A stretch of DNA of 64,000 nt from Rahnella inusitata_A. GTDB lineage: Bacteria; Pseudomonadota; Gammaproteobacteria; Enterobacterales; Enterobacteriaceae. The first letter of the stretch is position 1; each line of letters begins with the position of its first letter. The stretch lies in assembly GCF_965118895.1 (NCBI RefSeq), contig NZ_CBCPJJ010000021.1, positions 179,929 to 243,928 of the forward strand, read 5' to 3'. Positions 60,769-64,000 of the stretch are shown here, one piece after another. The position numbers and the translations under genes are program-made. The notes beneath the pieces were generated by a model. The model did no database searches. It was not told the origin of the DNA and saw only the letters and a list, made by a program, of their open reading frames with translations.

Positions 60769-62253
60769 TTATTCCTTATCCAGCCGGCCAACTAAGGACA
60801 GTTCGAAATTGGCTCCCATGTATTTGAAATGTGGGCGAACAGAAATCGCGACCTGATACCAGCCCGGATCGCCATCTACATCCAACACGTCAATTTTGGC
60901 GGCGCGCAGCGGTTTGCGGCTGCGGACATCCGCCGGTGGGTTTTCCTGATCGGCGATGTATTGCTTGATCCAGTTGTTCAGCTCGCGTTCCAGATCGTTA
61001 CGTACTTTCCAGGAACCAATTTGTTCACGTTGCAGGACTTTGATGTAGTGAGCGAGGCGGTTAATGATGAACATATAAGGCAGTTGGGTACCCAGCTTAT
61101 AGTTGGTTTCAGCCACTTTACCTTCAGGGGTGCCCGGGAATTTACGCGGTTTTTGAACGGAGTTGGCGGAGAAGAACGCGGCATTATTGCTGCCTTTGCG
61201 CATGGTCAGTGTGATGAAACCTTCTTCTGCCAGTTCAAATTCACGGCGATCGGTGATCAGAATTTCGGTCGGTATTTTGGCCTGCGTTTGGCCCATCGCT
61301 TCGAACATATGCACGGGCAGATCGTTCACGGCCCCGCCGCTTTGCGGGCCGATGATGTTCGGACACCAGCGATATTTCGCAAAGCTGTCGGTCAGGCTGC
61401 TGGCCAGCAGATAAGCGGTGTTGCCCCACAGATAATCCTCGTGGTGACTGCTGACATCTTCCTGATAGTTGAACTTCTTCACCGGGTTTTCTACCGGGGA
61501 ATACGGAAGGCGTAACAGGAAGCGTGGCGCGGTCAGACCTAAATAACGGGCATCTTCTGTTTCACGCAGTGCGCGCCATTTGGTATAGCCCGGGCCTTCA
61601 AAGATAGAGGAGATATCTTTAATTGTTGGCAGCTCGGTGAACGAGTTAAGGCCAAAAAAGTTGGGTGCTACGGAAGTCAGGAATGGCGCATGAGCCATGG
61701 CTCCGACGGCGCTGACATAATTCAGCAGTTTCATGTCTTGTGCGGTGTTGTTCAAGGCATAGCTGCCGACGATGGAAGCGATCGGTTCGCCGCCGAACTG
61801 GCCATATCCTGAGGAATACACGTGTTTATAAAAACCGGACTGGACAATCTCAGGGGCAAATTCAAAATCTTCCAGCAACTCTTCCTTCGTCGCATGCAGG
61901 ATATTGATTTTAATATTTTCTTTAAAATCAGTACGGTCAACCAGCAGCTTCATCGAGCGCCAGAATGACTCGACCTGCTGGAATGCTTCTGCATGCAGAA
62001 TATTATTCATCTGCTGGCTGAGTTTCTTATCCAGTTCAGCAATCATGCGGTCAACGGCAAGCTTGTTGACGGGTTCTGCATGGCTGCCGCTTTCCAGAAT
62101 GCTGGCAACAAACGCAGCCACACCCTGACGGGCGACATCATAGCCATCGGATTCAGGCTGGATGCGGGTCTGCGCCATGATTTCATCCAGAAGCGACGTT
62201 TGTGGCGCGGCCGATCCCACAACGGATGAGGACAGTTCTTCCTGTAATGACAT
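60769..62253 (-). CDS. tssC: T6SS sheath large subunit TssC (VipB)
   Basis: A 494-aa TssC that forms the contractile sheath with TssB. Typical blocks include FWRSMKLLVDRTDFKENIKI, SGYGQFGGEPIASIVGSY, FLLRLPYSP and ANFELSLVGRLDKE at the C-terminus. It lies 20 bases after tssB. Confidence 0.97.
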   Translation of the reverse strand: MSLQEELSSSVVGSAAPQTSLLDEIMAQTRIQPESDGYDVARQGVAAFVASILESGSHAEPVNKLAVDRMIAELDKKLSQQMNNILHAEAFQQVESFWRSMKLLVDRTDFKENIKINILHATKEELLEDFEFAPEIVQSGFYKHVYSSGYGQFGGEPIASIVGSYALNNTAQDMKLLNYVSAVGAMAHAPFLTSVAPNFFGLNSFTELPTIKDISSIFEGPGYTKWRALRETEDARYLGLTAPRFLLRLPYSPVENPVKKFNYQEDVSSHHEDYLWGNTAYLLASSLTDSFAKYRWCPNIIGPQSGGAVNDLPVHMFEAMGQTQAKIPTEILITDRREFELAEEGFITLTMRKGSNNAAFFSANSVQKPRKFPGTPEGKVAETNYKLGTQLPYMFIINRLAHYIKVLQREQIGSWKVRNDLERELNNWIKQYIADQENPPADVRSRKPLRAAKIDVLDVDGDPGWYQVAISVRPHFKYMGANFELSLVGRLDKE

Positions 62254-62273
62254 AGTTAAAATCCCTTTTTAAA

Positions 62274-62771
62274 TTACGCCTTGTTGACGATGTCGAGCTC
62301 TTTAAGGAGCTGCATACGAGACTCTTCCTGGTCAAGCAGAGCCTGCAATTGAGTCCGGAAAGCGGGCACATTGCCCATCGGCCCTTTGAGAGCGACCAGC
62401 GCTTCGCGTAGTTCCAGAAGTTTTTTCAGTTCAGGTACGTGTTTAACGATGTTATCCGGGGAAAAATCTTCCATTGCTTTGATATCCAGTTCGATCTGAA
62501 TATCTTCACCTTTCTTAGGACTCAGCGAGTTTTCAACGCTAAAGTTCAGGCTGATGCCTGTTTCGCCCATCACTGAGTTGAAATTATTTTTATTCACCGA
62601 GACCGCTGAACGTTCATCAATTGGCATATCTTCCGGCCGGCCTTTCATGTCACCGACAATCAAAAGATTTAGCGGTAACTCTACTTCAGAGCTTAATCCA
62701 TCCGCTTTTGGTACATAGCGAATATTAATTCGCTCTTTAGGCGCGACACTGCCGTCTTTAGTATTGCTCAT
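62274..62771 (-). CDS. tssB: T6SS sheath small subunit TssB (VipA)
   Basis: A 165-aa TssB, first gene of the main T6SS operon. Family blocks are NIRYVPKADG, LPLNLLIVGDMKGR and DFSPDNIVKHVPELKKLLELR, the last being the sheath-binding and ClpV-related helix region. Upstream lies the control region shared with the right-hand hcp. Confidence 0.96.
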   Translation of the reverse strand: MSNTKDGSVAPKERINIRYVPKADGLSSEVELPLNLLIVGDMKGRPEDMPIDERSAVSVNKNNFNSVMGETGISLNFSVENSLSPKKGEDIQIELDIKAMEDFSPDNIVKHVPELKKLLELREALVALKGPMGNVPAFRTQLQALLDQEESRMQLLKELDIVNKA

Positions 62772-63355
62772 ATTTGGTTATCCTTAATGTTACATGCCTG
62801 TCAGTGATGTGATTGGCTTTTTTGATAAAAATACGGGTGTGTACATCAAGCTCATGGAGCTTTTTGATGTTTTATTGGATTCTTGTTGATGCTGGCTAAA
62901 TTACCACTATCAAAATTTATTTGTATATAAAATTCATTAAAAAATTTATTAAATAAAAACAAAAACATTTTGCCATGCGCGGTGGTTTATCTTTAAGGTA
63001 TTGTTTTTTAGTGTTTTATTTGTATTTTTAATATTATTTTCAATTGTTTTTAAATATGCTAATTCTTTGATTCATTCATGAATTGTATTTAATTTCATGA
63101 GTGCTTGTTATACGATTTTATCATTTGCAAGTTTTAAGAATGGTGTTATTTTACTGCCGTCCCCACCCCGTCAATATGACCCGTTTCAGACAGTTGTTTT
63201 GGAAAGTACTTTCCAAAAATTAATCTAAATATACATGTATGGTTTCTCTATTTTTGTTTTATTTCATTATAACGAGCGCTGAGTGGTTAACGAATTGATG
63301 GGTAAGGGACATTCTTAATAACCACTGGTATGTTCTATTTACAAGGAGTTTTACG
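62772..63355. other. Divergent T6SS control region
   Basis: These 584 bases between tssB and hcp are very AT-rich. Apart from the palindrome listed separately I see no convincing sigma-54 promoter and no gene. AT-richness suggests H-NS silencing (inference). The hcp ribosome site AAGGAG lies about 9 bases before its ATG. Confidence 0.6.
63197..63218. promoter_or_regulatory. Perfect 22-bp palindrome in the T6SS control region
   Basis: The half-site TTTTGGAAAGT (63197-63207) is followed directly by its exact inverse (63208-63218). It lies 138 bases upstream of hcp and 426 bases upstream of tssB. It looks like the binding site of a dimeric regulator; I do not know which. Confidence 0.6.
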
Positions 63356-63874
63356 ATGCCTACCCCATGTTATATCTCTATGAATGGTCAGACCCAAGGT
63401 AATATCACTGCAGGTGCTTTCACAGCAGAATCTGTGGGTAATATTTATGTCCAGGGCCACGAAAACGAAATGCTGGTGCAAGAATTTCAGCACATCGTTA
63501 CTGTTCCAACTGACCCGCAATCAGGTCAGCCAGCCGGTCAGCGTGCGCACAAACCTTTCATCTTCACCGTGGCGCTGAATAAAGCCGTTCCGCTGCTTTA
63601 TAACGCATTAGCTTCTGGCGAAATGTTGCCGACCACCGAACTGAAGTGGTTCCGTACATCGGTTGAAGGTAAGCAGGAACATTTCTTCACCACTCGCCTG
63701 ACTGACTCAACCATCGTGGATATCAACTGCCACATGCCTCACTGTCAGGATCCTGCAAAACGTGAATTCACCCAATTGATCGAAGTCTCACTGGCTTATC
63801 GAAAAATTGAGTGGGAACACGTCTCTGCCGGTACTTCTGGTGCAGACGACTGGCGCGCACCGCTGGAAGCCTGA
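63356..63874 (+). CDS. hcp: T6SS tube protein Hcp (TssD)
   Basis: Hcp hexamers stack to form the tube that is expelled and can carry effectors inside. The 172-aa protein shows PCYISMNGQTQGNITAGAFT at its start and IEWEHVSAGTSGADDWRAP at its end, the usual family ends. The ATG has AAGGAG upstream. It is divergent from the main operon and followed by a hairpin and vgrG. Confidence 0.97.
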   Translation: MPTPCYISMNGQTQGNITAGAFTAESVGNIYVQGHENEMLVQEFQHIVTVPTDPQSGQPAGQRAHKPFIFTVALNKAVPLLYNALASGEMLPTTELKWFRTSVEGKQEHFFTTRLTDSTIVDINCHMPHCQDPAKREFTQLIEVSLAYRKIEWEHVSAGTSGADDWRAPLEA

Positions 63875-63892
63875 CCCCTCAGGTTTTAAGTC

Positions 63893-63921
63893 AACGCCCT
63901 GCGCATTTTGTGCAGGGCGTT
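63893..63921 (+). terminator. Hairpin between hcp and vgrG
   Basis: AACGCCCTGC (63893-63902) pairs with GCAGGGCGTT (63912-63921). Only two T follow, so it may be partial and let some transcription through to vgrG, giving more Hcp than VgrG. Confidence 0.7.
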
Positions 63922-63949
63922 ATCCTCAGTGTATCGAAGGAATGACATC

Positions 63950-64000
63950 ATGCCACTCAACGGAACCCGCTTTACCTTCACCGCAGGCACCGCGACGCGC
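63950..64000 (+). CDS. Start of a VgrG-like (TssI) gene, cut by the window edge
   Basis: The frame begins with an ATG at 63950, AAGGA about 9 bases upstream, and reads MPLNGTRFTFTAGTATR before the edge. Position right after hcp and the beta-strand-like start suit the T6SS spike protein VgrG. Only 17 codons are visible, so the call rests mainly on context. Confidence 0.6.
   Translation, partial: MPLNGTRFTFTAGTATR

Noticed and set aside
62772..63355. Sigma-54 promoter for the T6SS operon
   Set aside because: I searched both strands for the -24/-12 GG...GC pattern and found no convincing match.

Overview
The window is chromosomal DNA of an enterobacterium (Enterobacterales). Most genes match Escherichia coli K-12 orthologues over their full length and in local order. 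The gene mix (E. coli-like exu/uxa and yqj blocks, an Anbu cluster, a Vibrio-like type VI secretion cluster) suggests Yersiniaceae, perhaps Rahnella or a close relative; that placement is inference.

Layout. 1-8.2 kb: the 3' part of arcB with the antisense sRNA ArcZ, mtgA, dolP, diaA, yraN, lpoA, rsmI and the RNase P RNA gene rnpB. 8.2-15.0 kb: a 6.8 kb integrated element bounded by a 16-bp direct repeat. The repeat copies the last 16 bases of rnpB. The element carries a tyrosine integrase, a Fur-like winged-helix protein, a YfjJ/inovirus-Gp2-like replication protein, a serine resolvase and small membrane or secreted cargo proteins, but no virion genes. 15.0-21.3 kb: yhaK, yhaJ, yqjG, yqjF, yqjKEDC, mzrA and yqjA. 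21.7-30.0 kb: hexuronate catabolism (exuR, exuT, uxaC, uxaB, uxaA) and ygjV. 30.1-34.0 kb: a four-gene Anbu cluster (proteasome-like protease, transglutaminase, alpha-E protein, circularly permuted ATP-grasp). 34.3-40.6 kb: ridA, pyrI, pyrB and pyrL with its attenuator, yjgK, a GH13 sugar phosphorylase, argI with an ARG box, and rraB.

40.7-64 kb: an AT-rich accessory stretch followed by a type VI secretion system (T6SS). The stretch holds a decayed gene, its intact paralogue with a hexanucleotide repeat that supplies tandem Shine-Dalgarno sequences, a DUF4225 protein, a small membrane protein and a divergent Hcp. The T6SS, read right to left, is tssB-C-E-F-G-tagH-tssJ-K-L-clpV-vasI-tssA-tssM-vasL-hcp. 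This is the Vibrio cholerae vas order, but vasH, the sigma-54 activator, is absent between clpV and vasI. To the right a second hcp leads into a vgrG cut by the window edge.

The strongest signals for follow-up are the rnpB-targeted element (it separates rnpB from a terminator-like hairpin that was probably its own), the SD-repeat array in front of a likely T6SS-linked secreted protein next to its decayed paralogue, two unexplained perfect palindromes (2190-2209 and 63197-63218), a duplicated 48-bp control segment between exuT and uxaC, and the poorly understood Anbu cluster.
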